NCBI RefSeq assembly: GCF_000974485.1
Contig: NZ_BBOM01000004.1
Location: forward strand, 806,001 to 870,000
Origin: Streptomyces sp. NBRC 109706
GTDB taxonomy: Bacteria > Actinomycetota > Actinomycetes > Streptomycetales > Streptomycetaceae
Direction of reading: 5' to 3'
Length of the DNA stretch: 64,000 nucleotides
Shown: positions 33,851 to 41,943 of the stretch, in pieces
Layout of the letters: every line of letters starts with the position of its first letter
How positions within the stretch are numbered: the first letter of the stretch is position 1
Program-made: the position numbers and the translations under genes
Notes under the pieces: generated by a model
Databases searched by the model: none
What the model was told of the DNA's origin: nothing
Seen by the model: only the letters and a program-made list of their open reading frames with translations

Positions 33851-34390
33851 CGAGCGCCCTCCCTGACGGTTCGTAATGGTCTCAACACACTGAACGTAGA
33901 CGTGCATTGCAGTCGTTCGCAACGCAGAGCAAGTGTTCGAATGCCTTTTGAGCGAACTCGCCCTTCGTAGTCTTGCGGGCGGTGTCAGAAGGCAGGCAGT
34001 CTTATCGCGTCGGTAGCTGAGCGTACGAACTCAACCACGCGTGGTGTGAGTTGGGTCTTCGACGCTGGGCGCCGACGAGTAAGCGACCGTATGCCACAGA
34101 GTGACGATCGGCGGGTGCTCCCTCATCGTGAGCCTCATCTCCATACGTAGCTGAAGCTGCGATTTGGCGCGATATCGAGCATCGTGCCGCTCGTCATGCG
34201 GCTGAACGGGCCTCCGTGCCTGTTCATCGTCCCCCGTCCGCATTGCGGGCGGTTCCGTCGCCCGGCTCCCCTTTGTGGGGCCGTGGCGGCGGGTGGTGTT
34301 CCCCCGGGTTGGTCTGCCCAGTCCTGGCCCGGGGGGACGCGGCCCTCGGGGCCTCATTCCCCTTCACCCCTCACACCGTGGAGTTGATCT
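33851..34390. promoter_or_regulatory. divergent intergenic region of the island
   Basis: A 540-bp gap between the HTH gene (minus) and the NUDIX-like operon (plus). It is less GC-rich than average near 33890-34150. A pair GTTCG (33932-33936) and CGAAC (33953-33957 region) flanks CCTTTTGAG and might be part of an operator. No coding frame is supported. Confidence 0.5.
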
Positions 34391-34873
34391 ATGTCCGAGA
34401 ACGTTGAACTTACCGTGGGTTTCCAGCTGTTGACGACGACGGCTGACAACCACGTGTTGATGGTGCGGAGCGCCGAGGGAGTGTGGGAGTTGCCCCGAGG
34501 GACGGTCGCGCCGGGGGCCTGCCCGGTGGCGTCGGCGCGCGAGGCGGGGGTGCGGCGGTCGGGGTACTGCGGGTCGTTCGAGTACGCGCTCGCCGTCAGT
34601 CTGGAGACGAACGCCGACGGTCGGGTGACCGGGCTGGAGTACGTACTGGACGGCGGCCGGACGGAGACCGTTCCGACTGGGCCCGGCCGTCTTCGCGCGG
34701 GCGCGGCCTGGCGTCCGATGCGTGAGCTGCTGGAGTCCGAACCGCTGATCCAGCACGCGCTGCTGGCCCTGGCGCAGGGCGAGCGGGTGCCGGTGTTGGT
34801 CAACGGCGAGACCACGCTGGCGGGTTGGCCGGCCGAGGCGGCCGGAGAGGTGGCTGTCGATGGCGGGCGGTGA
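34391..34873 (+). CDS. degenerate NUDIX-like protein (copy 1)
   Basis: A 160-residue protein with a NUDIX-type N-terminal beta-sheet (HVLMVRSAEGVWELPRGTVAPG). The NUDIX box position reads GTVAPGACPVASAREAGVRRSGY. Only the REA core remains; the first Glu of GX5E and the metal-binding EExG pair are replaced, so pyrophosphohydrolase activity is unlikely. It is paralogous to the gene at 35625. GGAG lies eight bases before the ATG. It heads an operon of five genes with very tight overlaps. A binding or sensing role is a guess. Confidence 0.7.
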   Translation: MSENVELTVGFQLLTTTADNHVLMVRSAEGVWELPRGTVAPGACPVASAREAGVRRSGYCGSFEYALAVSLETNADGRVTGLEYVLDGGRTETVPTGPGRLRAGAAWRPMRELLESEPLIQHALLALAQGERVPVLVNGETTLAGWPAEAAGEVAVDGGR

Positions 34874-35015
34874 GGAGACGCCGCAGGAGCCGGAGGGGGA
34901 GGAGCCGGCGGAGGAAGCGGAGGAGGAGTCGCACGCGGAGCTGCGCCGACGGCTGCGTGAGGTGAACGCGGCCAGTCAGCTCAATCACCGGTTGAACGGG
35001 GGCCGCTCATGGTGA
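34860..35015 (+). CDS. very small acidic/coiled-coil protein
   Basis: A 51-residue open frame. It starts 14 bp before the end of the NUDIX-like gene and its end overlaps the next start by 7 bp. The first half is almost all Glu, Pro and Ala; the second half (HAELRRRLREVNAASQLNHRLN) is a short amphipathic helix. The overlaps on both sides support translation, but no function is known. Confidence 0.55.
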   Translation: MAGGEETPQEPEGEEPAEEAEEESHAELRRRLREVNAASQLNHRLNGGRSW

Positions 35016-35230
35016 CGGCCTACAGCCTTCTCCCCGACGAGTTTCCCGGCGCCGAGCCCGTGCGGTGCTTCATGGAGTGCCGGTCGTGCGGGGTGTGTGG
35101 GTCGGTGGGGGAGGACGGTCTCGATGGCGCGGAATGGGCGGCGTCCCATCTGGAGCGACACCCGGACCACCTCGCCTACCGCGAACACACCACCCGGCCC
35201 TACCGGTTCCAGCCGGGGGAGACATCGTGA
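35009..35230 (+). CDS. small cysteine-containing protein
   Basis: A 73-residue protein with a cysteine cluster (RCFMECRSCGVCGS) that could bind zinc, followed by EWAASHLERHPDHLAYREH with several histidines. It recalls the DUF7848-type small proteins common in Streptomyces, an uncertain assignment. Both ends overlap neighbouring genes. Confidence 0.65.
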   Translation: MVTAYSLLPDEFPGAEPVRCFMECRSCGVCGSVGEDGLDGAEWAASHLERHPDHLAYREHTTRPYRFQPGETS

Positions 35231-35577
35231 ACTGGTTGCTTGCCCCGGTGCGTGAACAGGGCGCACCTGAGGGGATCTTCGGGGGCGAGTGCGTCACCTG
35301 CGGCGAGCTGTCGCCCCTGGTGGACGACGATCCCCAGCCGGTTGCGATATGGGCGATACGCCATACCCAACGGGAGCCGTCGCACGGGTTGTTCCTGTTC
35401 CGAGCGGAGAAGCACTGGCGCGTGGAGCGATGCGCCGACGGCATCGAGGGCGACGCCGAGGCCCGAAGTGGGCGTCATCCGGTGGCTGAGTTCTTCGACC
35501 GAGCGTTCGGGCCGGCGTTCGTGGGACTGATGTGCCTGCTGACCGCGTTCGCCGGCTACCTCATGGCCTACACCTGA
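35227..35577 (+). CDS. small protein with CxxC motif and C-terminal membrane segment
   Basis: A 116-residue protein whose GTG start overlaps the previous stop (GTGA). It has GGECVTCGELSPL (CxxC) and IWAIRHTQREPSHGLFLF in the first half, similar in layout to its upstream neighbour. It then ends in a hydrophobic segment AFVGLMCLLTAFAGYLMAY that could anchor it in the membrane. The two small Cys proteins may be related copies. Confidence 0.65.
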   Translation: MNWLLAPVREQGAPEGIFGGECVTCGELSPLVDDDPQPVAIWAIRHTQREPSHGLFLFRAEKHWRVERCADGIEGDAEARSGRHPVAEFFDRAFGPAFVGLMCLLTAFAGYLMAYT

Positions 35578-35624
35578 CCCCCCGACCCCTGACCCTTCAC
35601 GAACAGAGAGACCAGCGTTCCCTC

Positions 35625-36092
35625 ATGACCATGACCACCACCACGATTCTCCGTTCGCCCCTCCCGATCGTCTTCCACGTCCTGGTGACCACGTGTCGCA
35701 GCCGACATGTGTTGATGGTGCGGGACGAGGAGGGCGGCGGTTGGATGCTGCCCGCCGGCGTGGCTGCGCCGGGGCGGTGTCTGATTCTCACCGCGCGGCA
35801 GACGCTGCTGGACTCGACCGGCTACGACCGGGCCGTCTCCGAAGCACTCGCCGTCAGCCTGGACACGGATGCCGGCGGCACGCTCAACGCCCTCTCCTAT
35901 GTCCTCGACGGCGGGGAAACGGCGGACGTCCCCCGGCACCCGCACCACCTTCCACCGAACGCGGCCTGGCTCCCCAAGCGCGAACTCACCCACCCGCCCG
36001 CCCTCGTCCACCGCGGGATGATCGCCGCGGCCCAACACCAGAAGCTGCCCCTCCTCGTCAACGCCGACCGCCCCGAAGCGGCCTACACCTGA
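35625..36092 (+). CDS. degenerate NUDIX-like protein (copy 2)
   Basis: A 155-residue paralogue of the protein at 34391. Shared blocks are HVLMVR, LALAVSLDT/ALAVSLET, and SYVLDGGETADVP against EYVLDGGRTETVP. Its NUDIX-box position (GVAAPGRCLILTARQTLLDSTGY) lacks the catalytic acidic residues. It is 47 bp after the membrane-segment protein and closes the operon, 28 bp before the right inverted repeat. No good ribosome-binding site is seen. Confidence 0.68.
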   Translation: MTMTTTTILRSPLPIVFHVLVTTCRSRHVLMVRDEEGGGWMLPAGVAAPGRCLILTARQTLLDSTGYDRAVSEALAVSLDTDAGGTLNALSYVLDGGETADVPRHPHHLPPNAAWLPKRELTHPPALVHRGMIAAAQHQKLPLLVNADRPEAAYT

Positions 36093-36659
36093 CGGCAGTC
36101 CCCCCGCCTCGCGAACGCCTCGCGAAGGCCCGCGAAGGTGAGCGGGCGAGACGGGCGTGGGCGCCGCCGGCAGGCCCGGCGAAGCCGGGTGCGCGCCACG
36201 CGCACCCCCGCCGGGCGGTCGTCCCCAGCGGCGGCGCGGTCCCCGCGCCCGTGGGGCACGGCAGCCGGACCCGACCACCCACGCGACAGCGAGCCGGGCC
36301 GCCCGGGAGCCCACCCTCCCTCCCGTAGGAGCCGCCTTTCAGCATTCGCCACCCACCCGCACCCGGCCGACCACGCGCCACGTAGACCGCACGTCGTAGC
36401 CGCCCCCGCCCCTGCGTACACGGGGGACCAGCTGACATCCGCCTTGTAAGGGCGGCGCTCACGGACCACCCCGCGGGCGGGAAGCAGCCCGAGCGAAAGT
36501 GGCCATCGGGGTCGCCCCCACGGCAGTGTGACCGGGTGTGCACCATCCGTAATTCGGGCCGTCGGTCGGAGACGGTCGGAGACGGTGTTGCGGGGCGGGA
36601 TGGGCGGGGGTGTAGTGGGAAGGACGGGAACCCCGGGAGCGGAGGGTGGTGGGTGGGCG
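36093..36659. other. gene-free stretch holding the right inverted repeat
   Basis: Contains the right repeat copy (36121-36402) and then about 250 bp without a supported gene. Tandem GTCGGAGACG units appear near 36563-36584. Confidence 0.55.
36121..36402 (-). repeat. right copy of the ~282-bp inverted repeat
   Basis: Reverse complement of the segment at 32364-32646; see that entry. The outermost matching bases are the GTAGCCG/CGGCTAC ends. Confidence 0.9.
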
Positions 36660-36944
36660 GTGGCGGAGACGGCGTTGCGGCGGCAAGCCGAACGGCTGCG
36701 GGAGCGCGGGCTGCGGCTGGAGAGTACGGAGGCGGCGCGGGCGCTGTTGGGGAGCGACCCGGAGCAGCCCTCGCGACTGGAGAACGAGATCGACGCGCTG
36801 CTTGAGGAGCACGGGCCGCGTTCCGGCGACACGGTGCTGGTCGACACCTGGGAGGGCGAGCTGAACTGCCGGCTGCGCCGCGAGGCGGATGCCTCGGCCG
36901 AGGCATCCGCCGAGGGGGAGGGGATGCCGCCTCCCGAGGGCTGA
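36660..36944 (+). CDS. small hypothetical protein
   Basis: A 94-residue charged protein (ALRRQAERLRERGLRLEST, LLEEHGPRSGDTVLVDTWEGELN, then an Ala/Glu tail). GTG 36660 follows a GGAGGG-rich leader. It precedes the VapBC-like pair by 46 bp. It has predicted helices but no recognised domain. Confidence 0.55.
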   Translation: MAETALRRQAERLRERGLRLESTEAARALLGSDPEQPSRLENEIDALLEEHGPRSGDTVLVDTWEGELNCRLRREADASAEASAEGEGMPPPEG

Positions 36945-36990
36945 GGTCAAGGCTCTGGCCGGCGGGGCTCCCGCGTGGTACTACTGAAGT

Positions 36991-37263
36991 ATGACCATGC
37001 GGAAGACGGCGATCTCGTTGCCCGAGGATCAGTTGTTGCGGCTCAAGGCGGCCGAGGCCGCCGGCCGTATTCCTAGCGTTTCCGGGCATATTCAGGAGCT
37101 GCTGCGCCGCGAGGAGGAGACCGCCGAGGTGGACGAGACGCTGCGGCGTCTCTTCGGTGATCTGGCCCCCGGCGCCGAGCATCAGAAATGGGCCGACCGC
37201 GCCCTCGGCCTCGACGATGCGAGCGGTACCAAGAGCACGAGCAACGCAGACGGCGTCGCGTGA
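36991..37263 (+). CDS. VapB-like antitoxin
   Basis: A 90-residue protein with a short N-terminal strand (KTAISLPEDQLLRLKAAEA) and helix typical of ribbon-helix-helix antitoxins, then an acidic C-terminal half. Its stop overlaps the next start (GTGA). A TACT/AGTA inverted repeat at 36979-36991 touches the start codon; TACTAC there could be a -10 element, making a leaderless message with autoregulation. Confidence 0.72.
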   Translation: MTMRKTAISLPEDQLLRLKAAEAAGRIPSVSGHIQELLRREEETAEVDETLRRLFGDLAPGAEHQKWADRALGLDDASGTKSTSNADGVA

Positions 37264-37661
37264 CGGCGGACGCCATAGGGGGGCGGATTCTGGACACCAC
37301 GGCGCTGGTCGCCGCCGCCCGGGGCAGTCTGCACATGCGGGCGCTGCTCAGCACGGCCCACCGCCAGGTGATCCCGTTGTTGGCGCCCGCGACCTGCGTC
37401 GCCGACGCCTCGGCCGCTCTGCAGCCGCACGGCCGGGACGCGCTGACCGCGATCCTCCGGTTCCCGTTGGTCGCCTTCGCCTCGCTGGACGAGGCGCATG
37501 CCGTCGGCTCCGGGATTCTCCGTTCCGCGCACCGGCCGGCCGCGACCACGCCCGGGCATGTCGCCTATCTGGCCGCCGCCAGGCAGTGGCCGGTGATCAC
37601 GGCCAGCCCGGAGCCGCTGCGCACCCTCTACCCCGCCATCGACGTCGAACTGCTGCCCTGA
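37260..37661 (+). CDS. PIN-domain toxin-like protein (VapC-like)
   Basis: A 133-residue protein beginning with a PIN-like strand carrying an Asp (GGRILDTTALVAAARG), a middle helix with VADASAAL, and a C-terminal YLAAARQWPVITASPEPLRTLYP resembling the last PIN strands. Only some of the acidic residues of canonical PIN nucleases are visible, so activity is uncertain. Coupled translation with the antitoxin supports a toxin-antitoxin pair. Confidence 0.7.
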   Translation: MTADAIGGRILDTTALVAAARGSLHMRALLSTAHRQVIPLLAPATCVADASAALQPHGRDALTAILRFPLVAFASLDEAHAVGSGILRSAHRPAATTPGHVAYLAAARQWPVITASPEPLRTLYPAIDVELLP

Positions 37662-37943
37662 GCACGGGCTGATCCACGAAGGTCCAAGAGACACGCCCCA
37701 ACGCCGGGGCGACCCCGCACCGCCACCCGCAGGGCAGGGCGTGACCGGGAGGGGGCCGGCGCGTTGGTCAGGGCAGGCCGCCGGGCGATGTCGGACGAGC
37801 ATCGGCCGGCGGCGGGCCGGTGGCGTCGATTCCCCACCGCCGAGCCGTTCCCCATGGCTCGGTCGTCGACCGCCGCCGCGCGCCCAGTTCATCCGACCCC
37901 CACCTGCGCCGCCCGCGTCCCCGGCCGGCGAACGGAGAGCCCC

Positions 37944-39356
37944 GTGCGAATGACCGACATCCAGCGTTGCGAGATCCGGCCCGGGCGTCTCGTGGAGTGG
38001 ACGTTGGCGGCGACGACCGTCGAGGCCGCGCGCGGTCTGCCGGAGGACGCGCGACCGGCGTCCTATGTCCAGGAGTTCCATCTGCGGTCGGCCCGGTCGG
38101 TCCGCGACCAGGGGCTGTTCGTGCCCAACTGGCTTGGCGCCGCGTTCGATCTGCCGGGTCCGGTGGATCTCGGCGTCCTGGAGGGCGCGCTGCACGCCTG
38201 GACGGCGCGCCATGAGACGTTGCGCAGCGGGTTCCGTTGGGTCGACGGCGAGCTGCGGCGGTTCACCCTGGAGGTCGGCGCGGTGGCGCTGGACCGGGCG
38301 GACGTCGGGGAGTTCACGGATGGCGCGGTGCTCGCGCGCCGTCTGCAGGACCGTTTCGACCGCACCGCAGAGGCGCTGGTCTGGCCGAACTTCCTGTTCA
38401 GCGCGGTGCTCAGGGAGGACGGCGCCAGCGTCTATCTGGCGTTCGACCACAGCAACGTGGACGCGGGTTCGATCTACCGCATCCCGGCGGAGATCCATGA
38501 GCTGTATGCGGCGGGGCTCGCCGGGCGGGCGGCCCGGCTGCCGTCGGCGGCCAGCTATGTCGACTTCTGCGCGGCCGAGCGCGGCGAGGCCGACGCGATC
38601 GACGGCGGCCATCCGACGGTCGGCCGGTGGCGGGAGTTCGTCCGGCGGTGCGGGGGCACGATGCCCCCGTTCCCGGTGGATCTCGGCATCGATCCGGCGG
38701 GGCCGATGCCGCCGCAGCGGTTTCTGTCGGAGCCGCTGGTCGGGGACGCGGACGCGGCGGCGTTCGAGGCGTACTGCCGGCCCTATGGCGGGAGCCTGGT
38801 GGGGGTGCTGGCGGCCACCGCGCTGATTCTGCGGGATCTCGGCGAGACGGAGGTGTACCGCACCATCGTGCCGTTCCACACCAGGGCGAAATCGCACTGG
38901 GCGCATGCGGTCGGCTGGTTTGTCGGCGGGGTGCCGATCGAGGTCCCGGTGGCGGCGTCGACGGAGCTGCGCGGGGCGTTGGAGACGGTGCGCGGGCAGC
39001 TGCGGGCCAACCGGGCGTTGGCGCGGGTGCCGATCGCCCGGGCGATCGCGGTGTTGGGCGAGGAGTTCCCGCAGGCGTCGCCCGATCCCTGCTCGTTTGT
39101 CTCGTTCGCCGACACCAGGGACATGCCGCTCTCCGCGCGCTGGGCGGAGCTGCGGGCGTACGGGCTGGTCAGGGTCTCCTACGGGTCCCAGGTGTGCGTG
39201 TGGGTGACCAGGTCGCACGAGGGGCTGTGGTTCGCCTCGCGGTTCCCGGACACCGATGTGGCGCACAAGAACCTGCGCCGTTACACGGAGGCGCTGCGGG
39301 ATCTGGTCGCCTCCGTCGCGCGGCTCCGGGAGGCGGACCGGGCGCCCGTCGGCTGA
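37944..39356 (+). CDS. stand-alone condensation-domain protein
   Basis: A 470-residue protein of the NRPS condensation/acyltransferase superfamily, not joined to a carrier or adenylation domain. The HHxxxDG site reads DHSNVDA (His169, Asp173): the second His and the Asp remain, the first His is Asp, and Gly is Ala. Other blocks are HETLRSGFRW near residue 90 and WFVGGVPIEVPV near 330. GGAGAG suits GTG 37944; ATG 37950 is an alternative. It may acylate an amine or alcohol. No assembly-line genes are nearby. Confidence 0.8.
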   Translation: MRMTDIQRCEIRPGRLVEWTLAATTVEAARGLPEDARPASYVQEFHLRSARSVRDQGLFVPNWLGAAFDLPGPVDLGVLEGALHAWTARHETLRSGFRWVDGELRRFTLEVGAVALDRADVGEFTDGAVLARRLQDRFDRTAEALVWPNFLFSAVLREDGASVYLAFDHSNVDAGSIYRIPAEIHELYAAGLAGRAARLPSAASYVDFCAAERGEADAIDGGHPTVGRWREFVRRCGGTMPPFPVDLGIDPAGPMPPQRFLSEPLVGDADAAAFEAYCRPYGGSLVGVLAATALILRDLGETEVYRTIVPFHTRAKSHWAHAVGWFVGGVPIEVPVAASTELRGALETVRGQLRANRALARVPIARAIAVLGEEFPQASPDPCSFVSFADTRDMPLSARWAELRAYGLVRVSYGSQVCVWVTRSHEGLWFASRFPDTDVAHKNLRRYTEALRDLVASVARLREADRAPVG

Positions 39357-39377
39357 GGTCCCTCGGCTGAGGCCCCG

Positions 39378-39408
39378 GCCCCCGGCCTCTCGACAGGGGG
39401 CCGGGGGC
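39378..39408. terminator. bidirectional terminator
   Basis: Perfect 10-bp arms GCCCCCGGCC (39378-39387) and GGCCGGGGGC (39399-39408) lie between the convergent condensation and mutarotase genes. Confidence 0.75.
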
Positions 39409-39417
39409 GCGGTCGGG

Positions 39418-40587
39418 TCAGCGGGTGCCGAAGGCGTAGACGGTGGTGGAACGGTAGGTCTCGCCGGGCCGCAGCGTGGTGCTGGGGAACTCGGGCTGGT
39501 TGGGGGAGTCGGGGAAGTGCTGCGTCTCCAGGCAGAGGCCGTCGCCCTGGCGGTAGGCGCGGCCCGAGGTGCCGACCAGGGTGCCGTCCAGGAAGTTGCC
39601 GCTGTAGAACTGCACGCCGGGCTCGGTGGTGGCGACGGTCATCAGCCGGCCCGAGCCGCGCTCGTAGAGCTGGGCGATCCGCTCGGGCCGCGCCGTGCTG
39701 CCCTTGTCCAGCACGAAGTTGTGGTCGAAGCCCTGGCCGTAGAGGATCTGCTGGTGGCTCTCCCTGATGTCCTCGCCGATGGTCTTGCCCCGGCGGAAGT
39801 CGAACGGGGTGCCGCCGACGGAGGCCAGCTCGCCGGTGGGGATCAGCGTCGCGTCCACCGGGGTGAAGCGGCCGGCGTTGAGGCTGAGTTTGTGGTCGTA
39901 GATGCCGCCGCTGCCCTCGCCCGCCAGATTGAAGTAGGTGTGGTTGGTGAGGTTGACGACGGTCGGCGCGTCGGTGGTCGCCGTGTAGTCGATGCGGAAC
40001 GCGCCCTCGTCGGTGAGGGTGTACTCGACGGTGATGTCGAGTTCGCCGGGGTAGCCCATCTCGCCGTCGGGGCTGGTGTAGTGGAGGGTCAGCCCCGCGT
40101 CGCCGTTCGGGGTGACATCCCAGACCCGCTTGTCATAGCCGGTGGTGCCGCCGTGCAGGCTGTTGGGCCCGTCGTTGAGGGGCACCTGGTGCTCGGTGCC
40201 GTCCAGGGTGAAGCGGCCGCCGGCTATGCGGTTGCCGTAGCGGCCGATCAGCGCGCCCATATAGGGGGAGTCGCCCAGATAGGGCTCCAACTCGCCGAAG
40301 CCCAGGGAGACATTGGCCAACTCGCCGTCCCGGTCCGGGACTTCGAGGCTCTGCACGATTCCGCCGAAGTTCAGCACCCCGAGGCGGACGCCGCCCGCGG
40401 CCAGGGTCCAGCGCTGGATCTCGGTGCCGTCCGCCAGGCGGCCGAACGTTTCCGCACGCGGCGGCTCGCCACCGTGCCCGCCGCTGTGCGCGCTGCCGGG
40501 TTCACCGGCGGCGGCGCGGCCCACCGTGGCGGCGGTCAACCCGGCCGCCGCGGCCGACGCGATCACGGCTCGTCGTGAGGTGGTCAT
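39418..40587 (-). CDS. exported galactose mutarotase (aldose 1-epimerase)
   Basis: A 389-residue aldose 1-epimerase with a Tat-type leader (TTSRRAVIASAAAAGLTAATVG). The catalytic His is in NLTNHTYFNL and the Glu in TTEPGVQFYSGN. NRIAGGRFTLDG and SLHGGTTGYDKRVWDV are further family blocks. It interconverts sugar anomers, here outside the cytoplasm. AGAAGGAG precedes the ATG. It lies downstream of the MmsAB-type importer in the same direction, and presumably supplies the preferred anomer to it. Confidence 0.93.
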   Translation of the reverse strand: MTTSRRAVIASAAAAGLTAATVGRAAAGEPGSAHSGGHGGEPPRAETFGRLADGTEIQRWTLAAGGVRLGVLNFGGIVQSLEVPDRDGELANVSLGFGELEPYLGDSPYMGALIGRYGNRIAGGRFTLDGTEHQVPLNDGPNSLHGGTTGYDKRVWDVTPNGDAGLTLHYTSPDGEMGYPGELDITVEYTLTDEGAFRIDYTATTDAPTVVNLTNHTYFNLAGEGSGGIYDHKLSLNAGRFTPVDATLIPTGELASVGGTPFDFRRGKTIGEDIRESHQQILYGQGFDHNFVLDKGSTARPERIAQLYERGSGRLMTVATTEPGVQFYSGNFLDGTLVGTSGRAYRQGDGLCLETQHFPDSPNQPEFPSTTLRPGETYRSTTVYAFGTR

Positions 40588-40682
40588 CGAAGGTGTCTCC
40601 TTCTGATCGTCTAGCGAAGGTACGAATGACTGGGTGTCCCGTTTGGTGCGGTTGAACGATTTTCCCAGGCGGGTTGCCCGCG

Positions 40683-41942
40683 TCAGGTTCTGGCCCTGCG
40701 CTTGTTCCACACGTCGAAGCCGACGGCGGCCAGCAGCACCAGCCCCTTGATCACCTGTTGCCAGTCCTGACTGATGCCGACCAGGGACATACCGTTGTTG
40801 AGCACGCCCAACACCAGGCCGCCGATCACGGCGCCCAGCACGGTGCCGACCCCACCGCTCATCGAGGCGCCGCCGATGAACGCCGCCGCGATCGCCTCCA
40901 GTTCGAAGAGATTGCCGGCGCCGGGCGTGCCCGCGTTGAGCCGGGAGGCATAGACACAGCCGGCCAGCGCCGCCAGCACGCCCATGTTGACGAAGACCAG
41001 CAGGGTGACGCGCTTGTCCTTGACGCCGGACAGCTGGGCGGCGGCCCGGTTGCCGCCCAGCGCGTAGATATGGCGGCCGACCACCGCGTTGCGCATCACG
41101 AAGCCGAGCGCGACGAGCAGTCCGCCCAGGATCAGCAGCACCACGGGAACGCCCCGGTAGCTGGCGAGGGTGAGGGTGAACGCCAGTACGGCGGCGACGA
41201 TCGCGGCGCATTTGAGGGCGAACATCTGGAACGGCAGGACCTGCAGTTCGTAGGCGCGTGACTGCTGTCGTGCGCGCCACTCCTGGAAGAGGGCCACCGC
41301 GCAGACCAGCACGCCCAACAGGATGGTCAGGTTGTGGTAGTTGGTGTCGGGCCCGACTTCGGGGAGGAAGCCCTGGCTGAGGTCCTGGAAGCCTTCGGGG
41401 AACGGGGCCACCGACTTGCCGTCCAGCAGGATCTGGGTGGCGCCTCGGAAGAGCAGCATCCCGGCGAGCGTGACGATGAAGGAGGGGATGCCGACATAGG
41501 CGATCCAGAACCCCTGCCAGGCGCCGACCACCGCCCCGATCAGCAGCGAGGCGAGGAGCGCCAGCTGCCAGGGGATGTCGTGGTCGACCATCATCACCGC
41601 GGCGGCGGCCCCGGTGAACGCGGCCAACGACCCGACGGACAGATCGATATGGCCATTGATGATCACGATCATCATGCCGATGGCCAGAATAAGGATGTAG
41701 CTGTTCTGAAGCAGAATATTGGTGACATTGCGGGGCAGGAGCATGTCGCCCCCGCTCCACGCCTGGAAGAGCCCCAGCAGCAGCACCAGCGCGATCAGCA
41801 TGCCGTACTGCCGCATGTTGGTGCGCAGCGCGCCGAGCAGCTGCGCGGCGACCGCCCCAGGGCCGCCGCTGCCCTTGCCGAGCGTGCTCCGGTCGTGCGT
41901 GTCCTTGTCCAACGGGTTCCTGTCGCGTGTGGTCCGGCTCAT
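40683..41942 (-). CDS. mmsB: multiple-monosaccharide ABC permease (MmsB/GguB/XylH-like)
   Basis: A 419-residue permease with about 10-11 hydrophobic segments. It contains INGHIDLSVGSLAAFTGA, the signature of CUT2 sugar permeases, and GGNRAAAQLSGVKDKRV later. It has a long hydrophilic N-terminus of about 45 residues. It starts 1 bp after the ATPase stop, so it is coupled. Imports xylose, glucose, galactose or arabinose in characterised relatives. Confidence 0.9.
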   Translation of the reverse strand: MSRTTRDRNPLDKDTHDRSTLGKGSGGPGAVAAQLLGALRTNMRQYGMLIALVLLLGLFQAWSGGDMLLPRNVTNILLQNSYILILAIGMMIVIINGHIDLSVGSLAAFTGAAAAVMMVDHDIPWQLALLASLLIGAVVGAWQGFWIAYVGIPSFIVTLAGMLLFRGATQILLDGKSVAPFPEGFQDLSQGFLPEVGPDTNYHNLTILLGVLVCAVALFQEWRARQQSRAYELQVLPFQMFALKCAAIVAAVLAFTLTLASYRGVPVVLLILGGLLVALGFVMRNAVVGRHIYALGGNRAAAQLSGVKDKRVTLLVFVNMGVLAALAGCVYASRLNAGTPGAGNLFELEAIAAAFIGGASMSGGVGTVLGAVIGGLVLGVLNNGMSLVGISQDWQQVIKGLVLLAAVGFDVWNKRRART

Positions 41943-41943
41943 C

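Noticed and set aside
32364..36402. Insertion sequence or transposon
   Set aside because: No transposase gene or target-site duplication is visible; only the inverted repeats are seen.
40590..40680. IclR-type operator ahead of the mutarotase
   Set aside because: GTACGAATGAC and GTTGAACGA resemble half-sites, but spacing and symmetry do not match the other sites.
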